NCBI RefSeq assembly: GCF_035593345.1
Contig: NZ_CP141606.1
Coordinates: forward strand, 1,860,001 to 1,924,000
Reading direction: 5' to 3'
DNA length: 64,000 nt
DNA from: Lelliottia sp. JS-SCA-14
GTDB taxonomy: Bacteria; Pseudomonadota; Gammaproteobacteria; Enterobacterales; Enterobacteriaceae
The stretch's first letter is position 1; each line of letters opens with the position of its first letter. The notes below the pieces were generated by a model. The model was not told where the DNA came from. It saw nothing but the letters and a program-made list of their open reading frames with translations, and did not search any database. The position numbers were made by a program, and so were the translations under genes. Positions 7,966 to 19,879 of this stretch are shown here, piece by piece.

Positions 7966-10900
7966 TTACTCAGCAGGCTGTGGGCGCGTGGCCGGAGCCG
8001 TTGCCTGGTGGGTGGCACTGTGACCACCTGCAGAACCGCGACCATCGAAATCGAACGCAGGACGCACCCAGTCGCTATGACGTGGCGCTTCTGGAACGTA
8101 TTCCGGTGCCGGAGCGCGAGTCATCGGTGCAGTGGCGTGGTGATGCTCAGCAACTACGGCAACAACAGGCTCTGGTTTCGCAACCGGGGCTGGCGCTTGT
8201 GGTTCAGGAGTGACTTCAACCGGTTGCTCAGCAACCGTTTCTGTCACCACTTCTGCTTCAACCGCAGCTTCAGCCGGTACAGCTTCTTCTGCAACCTGCT
8301 CAGCCACAGCGACATCTTCTTGTGCGATGAACTGAGGCTGCTCTTCCACTGGCGCTTCGATCACTTCCGGATGCGTGGTTTCGATTTCTGCGGGTTCAAC
8401 GACCGGCTGAATCTCTGCCACTGGCTCCACTTCAACAACCGGCTGTGGTTCAACGGCAGGTTGCTGCACGGCTTCAGCGACCACAGCGGCGGCTGCCACT
8501 TCAACTGGCGCTTCAACCATCGGCTCAACGTTTTCAGACGCGACGTTCTGCTCGTCGAACTGCTGATCCTGTGGACGCACAATCGGATAGCGGATACAGA
8601 CTTTGCCGGAGGCCAGTTCTGGTGACGCACAGGCCACGGTCAGAGGCATCGGAGACTGGGTCGGGTAACGCTCGTCACGGTAACGACGACGACGCTGACC
8701 GCTCACGCGCAGGTGGCGCGGAGAGCGACGGGAGCGACGCGGCATACCGTTGTTATCACGGGCTTCGCCATTGTCATCATGCTCTGCAGCAGACTCAACG
8801 ACGGCTGGCAGATCCAGTTTCGCCAGTTGGGTGTTCTGAGCGGCTTCAACAACCGGCTCAGCGGCCTCAACGGTCGCCACTTCAGCTTGTTCAGAGGCGA
8901 AGCGGACTTTCTGCGACAGTTGACGCTGCTTACGGCGCGGCATCACCTGAACGCGTTCTTCCTGATCCGCATCCTGCTCAACAGGGGCTTCAGTGTTAAC
9001 GACTTTAACTTCCTGCTGCGCCTGACGTTTGTCGTCATTGCGGCGGCGGTTACGTTCACGACGTGGCTGCTGCTCGTCACGCTGTCTGGTGTTTTCAGAC
9101 TCATCGCCCGCTGGCTGGCGGATTTCACGATCTTCCACTTTTTGCTGCTGTGGCTTCTCGCGACGGTTGCGACGATTATCTTCGCGCGGCTCACGACCTT
9201 CGTTGTTGTCGGAACGGTTATCGCGCTCACCGCGGTTGTCACGGTCACCACGATTATCGCGGTTATCACGACGGTCACGATCATTACGATCGCGGCGGTT
9301 GTTCTGACGTTTACGACGATCCTGCGGACGCTCTTGTTTCTCTTCTTTCGGTGCAACGACTGGCTGCTCCGGCTGAGGCTCTTCACCGGCGAACATTTTC
9401 TTCAGCGCGCCGAAGAAACGTCCCAGCAGGCCAGAATCAGCAGGTTTGGCGCTGGTTTCAGCGGCAGGTTTCTGCGCAGCCGCTTTCGCTGGCGCGCTTT
9501 CCATGGCTGGAGCCGGAGGCGCTTCAGGCATGATGAAGGTGGCCAGCGCCGGTTGTTCAGGCAGTTTACGCTCTGCAGGCTCTGCATCAGACGGCATCGC
9601 CATCTCTTCTTCGTGCAGTTTCGGCAGCAGGTAGCTCAGGGTGCTGGTCTCTTCGCCTTTACGCACGCGCAGAACGGAGTAGTGCGGGGTCTGCATCTGG
9701 TCGTTTGGCACGATAATGCAACGCACGCCGCCCTGGCGGGTTTCAACGGCGCTCACCGCTTCACGTTTTTCGTTCAGCAGGTAAGAGGCAATCGGCACCG
9801 GAACAATCGCGTGAACTTCTTTGGTGTTCTCTTTCAGCGCTTCTTCTTCGATGAGACGCAGAATGGAGAGGGACAGCGATTCGTTGTCACGAACGGTACC
9901 CGTGCCGCTACAGCGTGGGCAGACGTGATGGCTGGATTCACCCAGTGACGGGCTCAGGCGCTGACGAGACATCTCCAGCAGACCAAAGCGAGAAATATGG
10001 CTGATCTGGATACGCGCACGGTCCTGGCGCACCGCTTCACGCAGACGGTTTTCCACAGCGCGCTGATGGCGAACCGGGGTCATGTCGATGAAGTCGATAA
10101 CAATCAGGCCGCCCAGGTCGCGCAGACGAAGCTGACGGGCAATTTCATCTGCGGCTTCAAGGTTGGTGTTGAAGGCGGTTTCTTCGATATCGCCGCCGCG
10201 GGTTGCGCGTGCGGAGTTGATGTCGATAGCGGTCAGCGCTTCGGTGGAGTCGATAACGATAGAACCGCCGGACGGCAGGCGCACTTCACGCTGGAAGGCG
10301 GACTCGATCTGGGATTCAATCTGATAGTGGCTAAACAGCGGGATTTCACCGGTGTACAGTTTAATTTTGCTGGTGAAATCCGGACGACCCAGCGCCGCGA
10401 TGTGCTGGCGAGCCAGCTCAAGCACTTTCGGGTTATCAATCAGAATTTCGCCGATGTCCTGACGCAGATAGTCACGGAAGGCACGAACGATAACGTTACT
10501 TTCCTGGTGAATCAGGAACGGAGCCGGACGGCTTTCTGCGGCTTTCTGGATAGCTTCCCAGTGCTTCAGACGGAACCCTAAGTCCCACTGCAGCGCTTCG
10601 GCAGATTTGCCAACGCCTGCGGTACGAACGATAAGACCCATGCCATCTGGCAGTTCAAGGCTTGCCAGCGCTTCTTTCAGCTCTGTACGGTCGTCGCCTT
10701 CGATACGGCGAGAGATACCGCCTGCACGCGGGTTGTTCGGCATCAGAACCAGATAGCTGCCTGCCAGGCTGATAAAGGTGGTCAGCGCAGCGCCTTTGTT
10801 GCCGCGTTCTTCTTTATCAATCTGAACGATAACTTCCTGGCCTTCGCGCAGCACATCTTTGATGTTCGGACGACCATGGGAGTTGTAATTAGCAGGGAAG

Positions 10901-11130
10901 TATTCGCGGGCAATTTCTTTAAGAGGAAGGAAACCGTGACGCTCAGCGCCGTAATCGACGAATGCGGCCTCAAGGCTTGGTTCAATGCGGGTGATTTTGC
11001 CTTTGTAAATGTTCGCTTTTTTCTGTTCGTGTCCAGGACTTTCGATATCCAGATCGTACAGACGCTGCCCATCCACGAGGGCGACACGCAACTCTTCTTG
11101 CTGAGTTGCGTTGATTAACATTCTTTTCAT
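7966..11130 (-). CDS. rne: RNase E, endoribonuclease and degradosome scaffold
   Basis: RNase E starts decay of most mRNAs and matures rRNA and tRNA. The protein is 1054 residues, near the E. coli 1061. The N-terminal catalytic half is almost identical to E. coli: S1 domain about residues 39-119, the DNase I-like part with TAIDINS (Asp303) and [10 protein letters not shown] (Asp346), and the zinc-link CPRCSGTG at about 404. After about residue 510 it becomes disordered: an arginine/aspartate-rich RNA-binding stretch around 600-700, then acidic, proline- and valine-rich sequence, ending in the PNPase-binding tail [16 protein letters not shown]. The membrane-anchoring amphipathic helix [13 protein letters not shown] is visible near 570. 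A long leader precedes it. Confidence 0.97.
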   Translation of the reverse strand: MKRMLINATQQEELRVALVDGQRLYDLDIESPGHEQKKANIYKGKITRIEPSLEAAFVDYGAERHGFLPLKEIAREYFPANYNSHGRPNIKDVLREGQEVIVQIDKEERGNKGAALTTFISLAGSYLVLMPNNPRAGGISRRIEGDDRTELKEALASLELPDGMGLIVRTAGVGKSAEALQWDLGFRLKHWEAIQKAAESRPAPFLIHQESNVIVRAFRDYLRQDIGEILIDNPKVLELARQHIAALGRPDFTSKIKLYTGEIPLFSHYQIESQIESAFQREVRLPSGGSIVIDSTEALTAIDINSARATRGGDIEETAFNTNLEAADEIARQLRLRDLGGLIVIDFIDMTPVRHQRAVENRLREAVRQDRARIQISHISRFGLLEMSRQRLSPSLGESSHHVCPRCSGTGTVRDNESLSLSILRLIEEEALKENTKEVHAIVPVPIASYLLNEKREAVSAVETRQGGVRCIIVPNDQMQTPHYSVLRVRKGEETSTLSYLLPKLHEEEMAMPSDAEPAERKLPEQPALATFIMPEAPPAPAMESAPAKAAAQKPAAETSAKPADSGLLGRFFGALKKMFAGEEPQPEQPVVAPKEEKQERPQDRRKRQNNRRDRNDRDRRDNRDNRGDRDNRGERDNRSDNNEGREPREDNRRNRREKPQQQKVEDREIRQPAGDESENTRQRDEQQPRRERNRRRNDDKRQAQQEVKVVNTEAPVEQDADQEERVQVMPRRKQRQLSQKVRFASEQAEVATVEAAEPVVEAAQNTQLAKLDLPAVVESAAEHDDNGEARDNNGMPRRSRRSPRHLRVSGQRRRRYRDERYPTQSPMPLTVACASPELASGKVCIRYPIVRPQDQQFDEQNVASENVEPMVEAPVEVAAAAVVAEAVQQPAVEPQPVVEVEPVAEIQPVVEPAEIETTHPEVIEAPVEEQPQFIAQEDVAVAEQVAEEAVPAEAAVEAEVVTETVAEQPVEVTPEPQAPAPVAKPEPVVAVVAEHHHATAPMTRAPAPEYVPEAPRHSDWVRPAFDFDGRGSAGGHSATHQATAPATRPQPAE

Positions 11131-11500
11131 CGTAACTTACTCATTATTCTTACATTGACGACTAAGCTGCGGGCAAGGTGACGCTTTCCGGGGTTTGAAC
11201 CGATGGCCTCGTGACTATTGACGTCGCCAACCTCACGGTTGTCGCTCGCTTAAGAGGCGCAAAGTGTCGGTTGCCTGTATTTCATACGGAAACACAGCGC
11301 AATTATCAGGGGAACAGCCTGGGAACACTCTCCAGAGAAGATTCCATTTACCGGTAAGTACTGCAACCCGCAGCCCGCTAACTGTCTGAAAGATCAATAC
11401 GTCTTACGCCATTGCTGCGTGGATGATCGGTCAGACAAAATGGGTCATTCCGTCGACATCCTTACAAAACACGGATTTAACGCGGAATACGACTTCATTA
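11131..11500 (-). promoter_or_regulatory. rne 5' leader (probable autoregulatory UTR)
   Basis: The 570 bases between rne and rluC carry no convincing gene. In E. coli rne has a leader of about 360 nucleotides with hairpins by which RNase E cuts its own mRNA. The same position and length are free here, and the leader strand shows a small perfect hairpin CAACC-GTGA-GGTTG (plus-strand 11228-11241). The leader function is inferred from position and the high identity of rne. The remainder up to 11700 should hold the divergent rne and rluC promoters; I could not assign them firmly. Confidence 0.45.
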
Positions 11501-11700
11501 TTCCATTGCTAACCCGGTTATAGCAAGATGACTTTTACCATTTATCACCCGGTTACTCACAGTTTCTCCACTTCAACGAGACGATTGGTCTAATAACCAC
11601 CAAATCGTTTGCGTACAAAGAAAGCTGCCCGGATAAAAGTAAATATAAGCATAGAAAAATGAGTGGCGCTAATGCGTATCGATATTTAGAATCGCCAACC

Positions 11701-12648
11701 ATGAAAACAGAGACTCCATCCGTAAAAATGGTTGCTATCGCTGATGACGAAGCGGGGCAACGAATCGACAACTTTTTGCGCACCCAGTTGAAAGGCGTGC
11801 CAAAAAGCATGATTTATCGCATCTTGCGTAAAGGCGAGGTGCGGGTTAACAAAAAACGTGTCAAACCTGAGTACAAACTCGAAGCGGGCGATGAAGTGCG
11901 TATTCCGCCTGTGCGCGTCGCTGAGCGCGAAGAAGAGGCGGTGTCGCCGCACCTGCATAAAGTGGCCGCGCTGACGGACGCTATCCTGTATGAAGACGAT
12001 CATATCCTGGTGCTGAATAAACCTTCCGGTACGGCAGTGCACGGCGGCAGCGGGTTAAGCTTTGGCGTGATCGAAGGGCTGCGCGCTCTGCGCCCGGAAG
12101 CGCGTTTCCTGGAGCTGGTACACCGTCTGGACCGCGATACCTCCGGCGTGCTGCTGGTGGCGAAGAAGCGTTCTGCGCTGCGATCGCTGCACGAACAGCT
12201 GCGCGAGAAGGGAATGCAGAAAGACTATCTGGCGCTGGTGCGCGGTCAGTGGCAGTCGCATGTGAAAGCGGTGCAGGCTCCTTTGCTTAAAAATATTTTG
12301 CAAAGCGGCGAGCGCATTGTGCGTGTCAGCCAGGAAGGTAAACCGTCGGAAACCCGTTTTAAGGTGGAAGAACGTTACGCTTTCGCGACCCTGATGCGCT
12401 GCAGCCCGGTCACAGGGCGTACTCACCAGATTCGTGTCCACACGCTGCACGCCGGGCACCCGATTGCGTTTGACGATCGCTACGGCGACCGTGAGTTTGA
12501 TAAACAGCTGGCCGGGACGGGGCTTTCACGTCTGTTCCTGCATGCCGCTGCGCTGAAATTTACCCATCCGGGTACGGGTGAGGTGATGCGGGTCGAAGCG
12601 CCGCTGGATGACCAGCTGAAGCGCTGTCTGAAAGTCCTGCGCGGCTAA
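11701..12648 (+). CDS. rluC: RluC, 23S rRNA pseudouridine synthase (955/2504/2580)
   Basis: RluC makes three pseudouridines in 23S rRNA. The 315-residue protein is nearly identical to E. coli RluC through most of its length: an N-terminal S4 RNA-binding domain (about 20-80, SMIYRILRKGEVRVNKKRVK) and the RluA-type catalytic domain with HRLDRDTSG, where Asp144 is the nucleophile. The C-terminus ends LKVLRG, slightly shorter than in E. coli. The ATG at 11701 gives the family start MKTETPSVK; an ATG at 11659 is in frame but adds unrelated residues. A four-unit REP cluster follows directly. Confidence 0.96.
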   Translation: MKTETPSVKMVAIADDEAGQRIDNFLRTQLKGVPKSMIYRILRKGEVRVNKKRVKPEYKLEAGDEVRIPPVRVAEREEEAVSPHLHKVAALTDAILYEDDHILVLNKPSGTAVHGGSGLSFGVIEGLRALRPEARFLELVHRLDRDTSGVLLVAKKRSALRSLHEQLREKGMQKDYLALVRGQWQSHVKAVQAPLLKNILQSGERIVRVSQEGKPSETRFKVEERYAFATLMRCSPVTGRTHQIRVHTLHAGHPIAFDDRYGDREFDKQLAGTGLSRLFLHAAALKFTHPGTGEVMRVEAPLDDQLKRCLKVLRG

Positions 12649-12653
12649 TCTTT

Positions 12654-12829
12654 GCCCGGCGGCGCTACGCTTGCACGGGCCTACGGGTTTTGTAGGTCGG
12701 GTAAGCGCAGCGCCACCCGACAATTCCCCGCACCGTGCATACGTAGGTCGGGTAAGCGCAGCGCCACCCGACGATTACCCCGCACCGTGCATACGTAGGC
12801 CGGGTAAGCGTAAGCGCCACCCGGCAACA
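12654..12829. repeat. REP/BIME cluster, four units
   Basis: Four REP palindromes in about 175 bases: one in reverse orientation (GCCCGGCGGC... at 12654-12684) and three direct units starting GTAGGTCGGGTAAGCG or GTAGGCCGGGTAAGCG at 12692, 12743 and 12795. The direct units recur with a 51-52 base period because the linker CCCCGCACCGTGCATAC is also copied. It lies between convergent rluC and yceF. Such clusters are extragenic palindromes that can bind gyrase or stabilise 3' ends. Confidence 0.9.
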
Positions 12830-12830
12830 C

Positions 12831-13415
12831 TCACGCCGAAAGCGGATTACAATGTTCGCGTCTGAGCATCTGGCACAGCGCAATCAGCGGCAAACCGACC
12901 AGCGTGTTTGGGTCACGGCCGTCCAGTTTTTCAAACAGCGCAATCCCCAGCCCCTCGCTTTTAAAGCTTCCCGCGCAGTTGAGTGGGCGCTCTTTACGCA
13001 CGTAATCTTCAATCTCCTGCTCGCTCAGATGACGGAAGTGAACGTCGAAAGGCTCGCATTCGGTTTGCAGATGGCCCGTGGCGGTGTTGTAGAGCGCAAG
13101 GCCGGTGTAAAACGTGACGATCGAGCCACGCGCTTTCATTAATTGCAGGCGCGCGTTCTCTTCGGTGTGCGGTTTACCGGTGATCTCGCCGTCCAGCACG
13201 CAAACCTGATCGGAGCCTATAATCAGATGATTAGGATAGCGAGCGGCCAGACTTTGCGCTTTCTCCTGCGCCAGGCGCAACACCAGATGACGTGGCGATT
13301 CAGCCGGTTGCGGCGTTTCGTCGGTGACGGGCGCGGCGCATTCAAAAGGTATTCCCAGCTTTTCGAGCAATGCACGGCGGTAGGGAGAAGTGGAAGCGAG
13401 CACGAGATTTGGCAT
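12831..13415 (-). CDS. yceF: YceF, Maf-like 7-methyl-GTP pyrophosphatase
   Basis: Nucleotide pyrophosphatase of the Maf/HAM1-like fold that hydrolyses modified nucleotides, 7-methyl-GTP in E. coli YceF. The protein is 194 residues with the Maf hallmark N-terminus [18 protein letters not shown], the [15 protein letters not shown] segment near residue 70 with the catalytic Asp, and the [28 protein letters not shown] motif in the C-terminal half. It is transcribed away from yceD, and its stop lies two bases from the REP cluster. Confidence 0.94.
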   Translation of the reverse strand: MPNLVLASTSPYRRALLEKLGIPFECAAPVTDETPQPAESPRHLVLRLAQEKAQSLAARYPNHLIIGSDQVCVLDGEITGKPHTEENARLQLMKARGSIVTFYTGLALYNTATGHLQTECEPFDVHFRHLSEQEIEDYVRKERPLNCAGSFKSEGLGIALFEKLDGRDPNTLVGLPLIALCQMLRREHCNPLSA

Positions 13416-13543
13416 ATTTTTTTCACCAGATATAGCGTATCGATGCCAGCCATTTTAAACTACAGCCCGCAATGTGTGCGAATAATTGGCAAAAGGCAGC
13501 CCTGGTTGCCTTTTTCTTTGACTCTATGACGTTACAAAGTTAA

Positions 13544-14077
<534 letters not shown>

Positions 14078-14081
14078 TTAA

Positions 14082-14267
<186 letters not shown>

Positions 14268-14301
14268 TCACGCGCAAGCGTGATGAAGCTTAGTGAGGCA
14301 T

Positions 14302-14319
14302 TCCCCGCGAAAGCGGGGG
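14302..14319 (+). other. Hairpin between rpmF and plsX
   Basis: CCCCGC-GAAA-GCGGGG forms a very stable GNRA-capped stem without a following T-run, so it is not a classical terminator. It may stabilise the rpmF 3' end or mark a processing site before plsX. Confidence 0.5.
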
Positions 14320-14347
14320 ATACACCGAGCCGGGCAGCGAATATACC

Positions 14348-15382
14348 TTGACACGTCTAACCCTGGCGTTAGATGTCATGGGAGGAGATTTTGGGCCTTC
14401 CGTGACAGTGCCTGCAGCTTTGCAGGCACTGAATTCTAATTCGCAACTCACACTTCTTTTAGTCGGCAATCCCGACACCATCACGCCATTACTTGCAAAA
14501 GCTGACTTTGAACAACGTTCACGTCTGCAGATTATCCCTGCGCAGTCAGTTATTGCCAGTGATGCCAGGCCGTCGCACGCGATCCGCAACAGTCGCGGAA
14601 GCTCAATGCGAATTGCGCTGGAACTGGTGAAAGAAGGGCGGGCTGAAGCCTGCGTCAGCGCCGGAAATACCGGTGCGCTGATGGGGCTGGCGAAATTAAT
14701 GCTCAAGCCCATTGAGGGGATTGAGCGTCCTGCGCTGGTGACGGTGTTACCGCATCAGCAGAAGGGCAAAACGGTGGTGCTCGACCTGGGCGCTAACGTG
14801 GATTGTGATAGTACGATGCTGGCCCAGTTTGCCATTATGGGCTCGGTGCTGGCTGAAGAAGTGGTGGGGATTGTGAATCCCCGCGTTGCGTTGCTGAATA
14901 TTGGCGAAGAAGAGACGAAAGGTCTCGATAGCATTCGCGATGCCGCAGAATTGCTAAAATCCATGCCGTCAATCAACTATATTGGCTATCTTGAAGCTAA
15001 TGAATTATTGACCGGCAAGACCGATGTTCTGGTGTGTGACGGGTTTACCGGCAACGTAACGTTAAAAACGATGGAAGGGGTGGTACGGATGTTCCTCTCC
15101 CTGCTGAAATCGCAGGGCGAAGGGAAAAAACGGTCCTGGTGGCTCATTTTATTGAAGCGTTGGTTACAAAAAAGCCTGGCGCGGCGATTCAGTCACCTCA
15201 ACCCCGACCAGTATAATGGCGCCTGTCTGTTAGGATTGCGCGGCACGGTGATTAAGAGTCATGGTGCGGCCAATCAGCGAGCCTTTACCGTCGCGATTGA
15301 ACAGGCAGTGCAGGCGGTGCAGCGACAAGTCCCACAGCGGATTGCCGCTCGCCTGGAATCTGTATTAGCTAAAAGTGACTGA
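14348..15382 (+). CDS. plsX: PlsX, phosphate acyltransferase
   Basis: PlsX converts acyl-ACP to acyl-phosphate at the start of phospholipid synthesis. The protein starts at TTG, giving [17 protein letters not shown], the family N-terminus. Conserved blocks are [34 protein letters not shown] and [17 protein letters not shown]. It has 344 residues and ends [11 protein letters not shown]; the E. coli protein continues about a dozen residues further. The stop lies six bases before fabH, so coupling is likely. Confidence 0.96.
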   Translation: MTRLTLALDVMGGDFGPSVTVPAALQALNSNSQLTLLLVGNPDTITPLLAKADFEQRSRLQIIPAQSVIASDARPSHAIRNSRGSSMRIALELVKEGRAEACVSAGNTGALMGLAKLMLKPIEGIERPALVTVLPHQQKGKTVVLDLGANVDCDSTMLAQFAIMGSVLAEEVVGIVNPRVALLNIGEEETKGLDSIRDAAELLKSMPSINYIGYLEANELLTGKTDVLVCDGFTGNVTLKTMEGVVRMFLSLLKSQGEGKKRSWWLILLKRWLQKSLARRFSHLNPDQYNGACLLGLRGTVIKSHGAANQRAFTVAIEQAVQAVQRQVPQRIAARLESVLAKSD

Positions 15383-15388
15383 GCGTAC

Positions 15389-16342
15389 ATGTATACAAAG
15401 ATTTTAGGTACCGGCAGTTTTCTGCCTGAACAAGTGCGAACCAACGCCGATCTGGAAAAAATGGTCGATACGTCTGACGAGTGGATTGTCACCCGCACAG
15501 GTATCCGTGAACGCCGTATCGCCGGTCCAGATGAAACAGTAACCACGATGGGCTACGAAGCGGGCCTGCGCGCGCTGGAAATGGCCGGTATTGATAAAGA
15601 AGAGATCGGTCTGATCGTGGTGGCAACCACCTCAGCACCGAACGCCTTCCCGAGCGCAGCCTGTGAGATTCAGGCTAAGCTTGGCATCAAAGGCTGCCCG
15701 GCGTTTGACGTTGCGGCGGCCTGCGCAGGTTTTACCTATGCGCTGAGCGTGGCCGATCAGTACGTGAAGTCGGGTGCCGTGAAATATGCGCTGGTGATTG
15801 GTGCAGACGTGCTGGCGCGGACCTGCAACCCGGAAGATCGCGGAACGATCATTATTTTTGGTGATGGTGCGGGCGCTGTACTGTTAGGTCAGTCAGAAGA
15901 GCCGGGCATTATCTCCACGCATTTACATGCCGATGGCCGCTACGGCGAGCTGCTGACGCTGCCTAACGCCGATCGCGTTAACCCGGAAAACTCTATTTAC
16001 CTGACAATGGCAGGCAATGAAGTGTTCAAGGTGGCGGTGACGGAACTGGCGCACATCGTCGATGAGACGCTGGAAGCGAACAATCTCGAGCGCTCTGCGC
16101 TGGACTGGCTGGTGCCGCATCAGGCGAACCTGCGCATTATCAGCGCCACGGCGAAAAAGCTGGGCATGTCCATGGATAACGTTGTGGTGACGCTCGATCG
16201 TCACGGCAACACCTCTGCGGCATCGGTACCTTGCGCGTTTGACGAAGCGGTACGCGATGGACGAATTAAACGAGGCCAACTGGTCTTGCTTGAAGCTTTT
16301 GGTGGCGGTTTCACCTGGGGCTCCGCGCTGGTTCGTTTCTAA
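15389..16342 (+). CDS. fabH: FabH, 3-oxoacyl-ACP synthase III
   Basis: FabH condenses acetyl-CoA with malonyl-ACP to start fatty acid chains. The length of 317 residues equals E. coli FabH. The catalytic triad is visible: Cys112 in [11 protein letters not shown], His in VPHQANLRI and Asn in [11 protein letters not shown]. The C-terminus [14 protein letters not shown] is typical. It is followed by fabD after 13 bases within the plsX-fabHDG operon. Confidence 0.97.
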   Translation: MYTKILGTGSFLPEQVRTNADLEKMVDTSDEWIVTRTGIRERRIAGPDETVTTMGYEAGLRALEMAGIDKEEIGLIVVATTSAPNAFPSAACEIQAKLGIKGCPAFDVAAACAGFTYALSVADQYVKSGAVKYALVIGADVLARTCNPEDRGTIIIFGDGAGAVLLGQSEEPGIISTHLHADGRYGELLTLPNADRVNPENSIYLTMAGNEVFKVAVTELAHIVDETLEANNLERSALDWLVPHQANLRIISATAKKLGMSMDNVVVTLDRHGNTSAASVPCAFDEAVRDGRIKRGQLVLLEAFGGGFTWGSALVRF

Positions 16343-16355
16343 TTAAGGATTAAAA

Positions 16356-17285
16356 ATGACGCAATTTGCTTTTGTGTTCCCGGGTCAGGGTTCTCAGTCC
16401 GTTGGGATGTTGTCTGAATTAGCGGCACAGTACCCAATTATTGAAGCCACTTTCCGTGAAGCTTCTGACGCTTTGGGTTACGATCTCTGGGCGCTGACTC
16501 AGCAGGGTCCGGCGGAAGAGCTGAACAAAACCTGGCAGACGCAGCCTGCGCTGCTGACGGCGTCTGTCGCACTGTGGCGTGTCTGGCAGGAGCAGGGCGG
16601 TAAAGCGCCTGTGATGCTGGCGGGTCATAGCCTTGGTGAATACTCTGCGCTGGTCTGTGCGGGCGTCATTGGTTTTGCTGATGCCGTGCGTCTGGTCGAA
16701 ATGCGTGGCAAATTCATGCAGGAAGCGGTACCAGAAGGGACTGGCGCTATGTCCGCCATTATTGGTCTGGATGATGCATCTATCGCAAAAGCCTGCGAAG
16801 AATCTGCCGAAGGGCAGGTGGTTTCTCCGGTAAACTTTAACTCGCCGGGTCAGGTTGTGATCGCGGGTAACAAAGAAGCCGTTGAGCGTGCAGGCGCAGC
16901 CTGTAAAGCTGCGGGCGCGAAGCGTGCACTGCCGCTGCCGGTGAGCGTTCCGTCTCACTGTGCGCTGATGAAACCGGCTGCTGAGAAACTGGCAGTCGAG
17001 CTGCAAAAAATCACTTTTAACGCACCAACGGTTCCGGTTGTGAACAACGTTGATGTGAAATGCGAAACAGCGCCAGAAGCGATTCGCGACGCGCTGGTTC
17101 GCCAGCTCTACAGCCCCGTGCAGTGGACCAAAACCGTTGAGTTTATGGCCGCGCAGGGCGTTGAGCACCTGTATGAAGCAGGCCCGGGTAAAGTCCTGAC
17201 CGGTCTGACCAAACGTATTGTTGATACCCTGACTGCATCGGCCATTAACGAGCCAGAAGCGCTGTCAGCGGCACTCGCGCAATAA
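16356..17285 (+). CDS. fabD: FabD, malonyl-CoA:ACP transacylase
   Basis: FabD loads malonyl groups onto acyl carrier protein. It has 309 residues as in E. coli. The N-terminus FVFPGQGSQSVGML, the nucleophile Ser92 in AGHSLGEYSAL, Arg in VEMRGKFMQEAVPEG and the His of VPSHCALM are all present. It begins after AAGGATTAAAA downstream of fabH and precedes fabG by 12 bases. Confidence 0.97.
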   Translation: MTQFAFVFPGQGSQSVGMLSELAAQYPIIEATFREASDALGYDLWALTQQGPAEELNKTWQTQPALLTASVALWRVWQEQGGKAPVMLAGHSLGEYSALVCAGVIGFADAVRLVEMRGKFMQEAVPEGTGAMSAIIGLDDASIAKACEESAEGQVVSPVNFNSPGQVVIAGNKEAVERAGAACKAAGAKRALPLPVSVPSHCALMKPAAEKLAVELQKITFNAPTVPVVNNVDVKCETAPEAIRDALVRQLYSPVQWTKTVEFMAAQGVEHLYEAGPGKVLTGLTKRIVDTLTASAINEPEALSAALAQ

Positions 17286-17297
17286 AAGAGGATTACC

Positions 17298-18032
17298 ATG
17301 AGTTTTGAAGGAAAAATCGCGCTGGTCACGGGCGCAAGCCGCGGTATCGGGCGTGCCATTGCTGAGACCCTGGTCGCGCGTGGCGCGAAAGTCATTGGTA
17401 CAGCAACCAGTGAAAACGGCGCTCAGGCCATTAGCGACTACTTAGGTGCGAACGGTAAAGGTCTGATGCTGAATGTGACCGACGCTGCATCTATCGAATC
17501 TGTTCTGGAAAATATTCGCGCAGAGTTTGGCGAAGTGGATATTCTGGTCAATAATGCCGGAATCACTCGCGACAACTTACTGATGCGAATGAAGGACGAC
17601 GAGTGGGACGATATCATCGAAACCAACCTGTCATCTGTATTCCGTCTGTCAAAAGCGGTAATGCGAGCTATGATGAAAAAGCGTCATGGCCGTATTATCA
17701 CTATCGGTTCTGTGGTTGGTACCATGGGAAATGCTGGTCAGGCCAACTACGCTGCGGCGAAAGCGGGTCTGATCGGGTTCAGTAAGTCGCTGGCGCGCGA
17801 AATCGCGTCACGCGGGATTACTGTAAACGTTGTTGCTCCGGGCTTTATTGAAACGGACATGACGCGTGCGCTATCTGACGATCAGCGTGCGGGTATTCTG
17901 GCGCAGGTTCCTGCGGGTCGCCTCGGCGGCGCTCAGGAAATCGCCAGCGCGGTTGCATTTTTAGCCTCTGACGAAGCGAGTTACATCACTGGTGAGACTC
18001 TCCACGTCAACGGCGGGATGTACATGGTTTAA
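17298..18032 (+). CDS. fabG: FabG, 3-oxoacyl-ACP reductase
   Basis: NADPH-dependent reductase for the second step of fatty acid elongation. It has 244 residues. The short-chain dehydrogenase signature is complete: TGASRGIGRA near residue 12, NNAGITRDNLL, the Ser of ITIGSVVG, Tyr151 and Lys155 in NYAAAKAG, and VAPGFIETDMT. It follows fabD by 12 bases and is separated from acpP by a promoter region. Confidence 0.97.
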   Translation: MSFEGKIALVTGASRGIGRAIAETLVARGAKVIGTATSENGAQAISDYLGANGKGLMLNVTDAASIESVLENIRAEFGEVDILVNNAGITRDNLLMRMKDDEWDDIIETNLSSVFRLSKAVMRAMMKKRHGRIITIGSVVGTMGNAGQANYAAAKAGLIGFSKSLAREIASRGITVNVVAPGFIETDMTRALSDDQRAGILAQVPAGRLGGAQEIASAVAFLASDEASYITGETLHVNGGMYMV

Positions 18033-18113
18033 CCACGATCGAAAATATTTGCGTTATTAGGGCGAATGGCCTCAAAATAACGTAAAATCGTGGTACGACC
18101 TGCCGGGATTTAG

Positions 18114-18141
18114 TTGCAAATTTTTCAACATTTTATACACT
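18114..18141 (+). promoter_or_regulatory. Probable acpP promoter
   Basis: TTGCAA and TACACT with a 16-base spacer lie about 45 bases before the acpP start in an AT-rich stretch that closely resembles the acpP upstream region of E. coli. acpP is very highly expressed and has its own promoter in E. coli. The assignment is by pattern and position. Confidence 0.45.
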
Positions 18142-18186
18142 ACGAAAACCATCGCGAAAGCGAGTTTTGATAGGAAATTTAAGAGT

Positions 18187-18423
18187 ATGAGCACTATCGA
18201 AGAACGCGTTAAGAAAATTATCGGCGAGCAGCTGGGCGTTAAGCAGGAAGAAGTTGTGAACTCCGCATCCTTCGTTGAAGACCTGGGCGCAGATTCTCTT
18301 GACACCGTTGAGCTGGTAATGGCTCTGGAAGAAGAGTTTGATACTGAGATTCCGGACGAAGAAGCTGAGAAAATCACCACCGTTCAGGCTGCCATTGATT
18401 ACATCAACGGTCACCAGGCGTAA
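18187..18423 (+). CDS. acpP: Acyl carrier protein
   Basis: A 78-residue acidic helical protein that carries growing acyl chains on 4'-phosphopantetheine. The attachment serine is residue 37 in [10 protein letters not shown]. The sequence from [11 protein letters not shown] to YINGHQA is essentially that of E. coli AcpP. It has its own promoter and a strong terminator-like hairpin downstream, separating it in level from fabF. Confidence 0.98.
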   Translation: MSTIEERVKKIIGEQLGVKQEEVVNSASFVEDLGADSLDTVELVMALEEEFDTEIPDEEAEKITTVQAAIDYINGHQA

Positions 18424-18434
18424 GTGAACATCTC

Positions 18435-19756
<1,322 letters not shown>

Positions 19757-19781
19757 GGCTTGCTGCCCGGTAGCGTTAAAT

Positions 19782-19811
19782 AAAAAGGTCCGCTTGTCGG
19801 GCCTTTTTTAT
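19782..19811 (+). terminator. Intrinsic terminator after fabF
   Basis: AAAAAGGTCCG-CTTGT-CGGGCCTTTTTT: a G/C stem with one G-U pair flanked by A- and T-runs, ending the fab cluster before pabC. Confidence 0.8.
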
Positions 19812-19879
19812 TCAGTTTTCTTCCCTTGTTCTGCCTTATTCATCCTGCCAAACTATCGGGTCACGAAAAAGGAGCCTCC

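Noticed and set aside
8713..9948. Long plus-strand frame opposite the rne C-terminal region
   Set aside because: Produced by the biased Arg/Asp/Val/Glu codons of RNase E read backwards; no start signal or family motif.
11191..11206. tRNA T-arm-like GGTTCAAACC on the minus strand
   Set aside because: No acceptor stem, D-arm or anticodon arm could be fitted around it; it is inside the rne leader.
11553..11810. Small minus-strand frame at the rluC start
   Set aside because: More than a third is antisense to rluC and the rest crosses the promoter region; no ribosome-binding site or homology.
12654..12829. Possible CRISPR-like direct repeats
   Set aside because: The repeats are REP palindromes with the same linker copied each time; there are no unique spacers and no cas genes.
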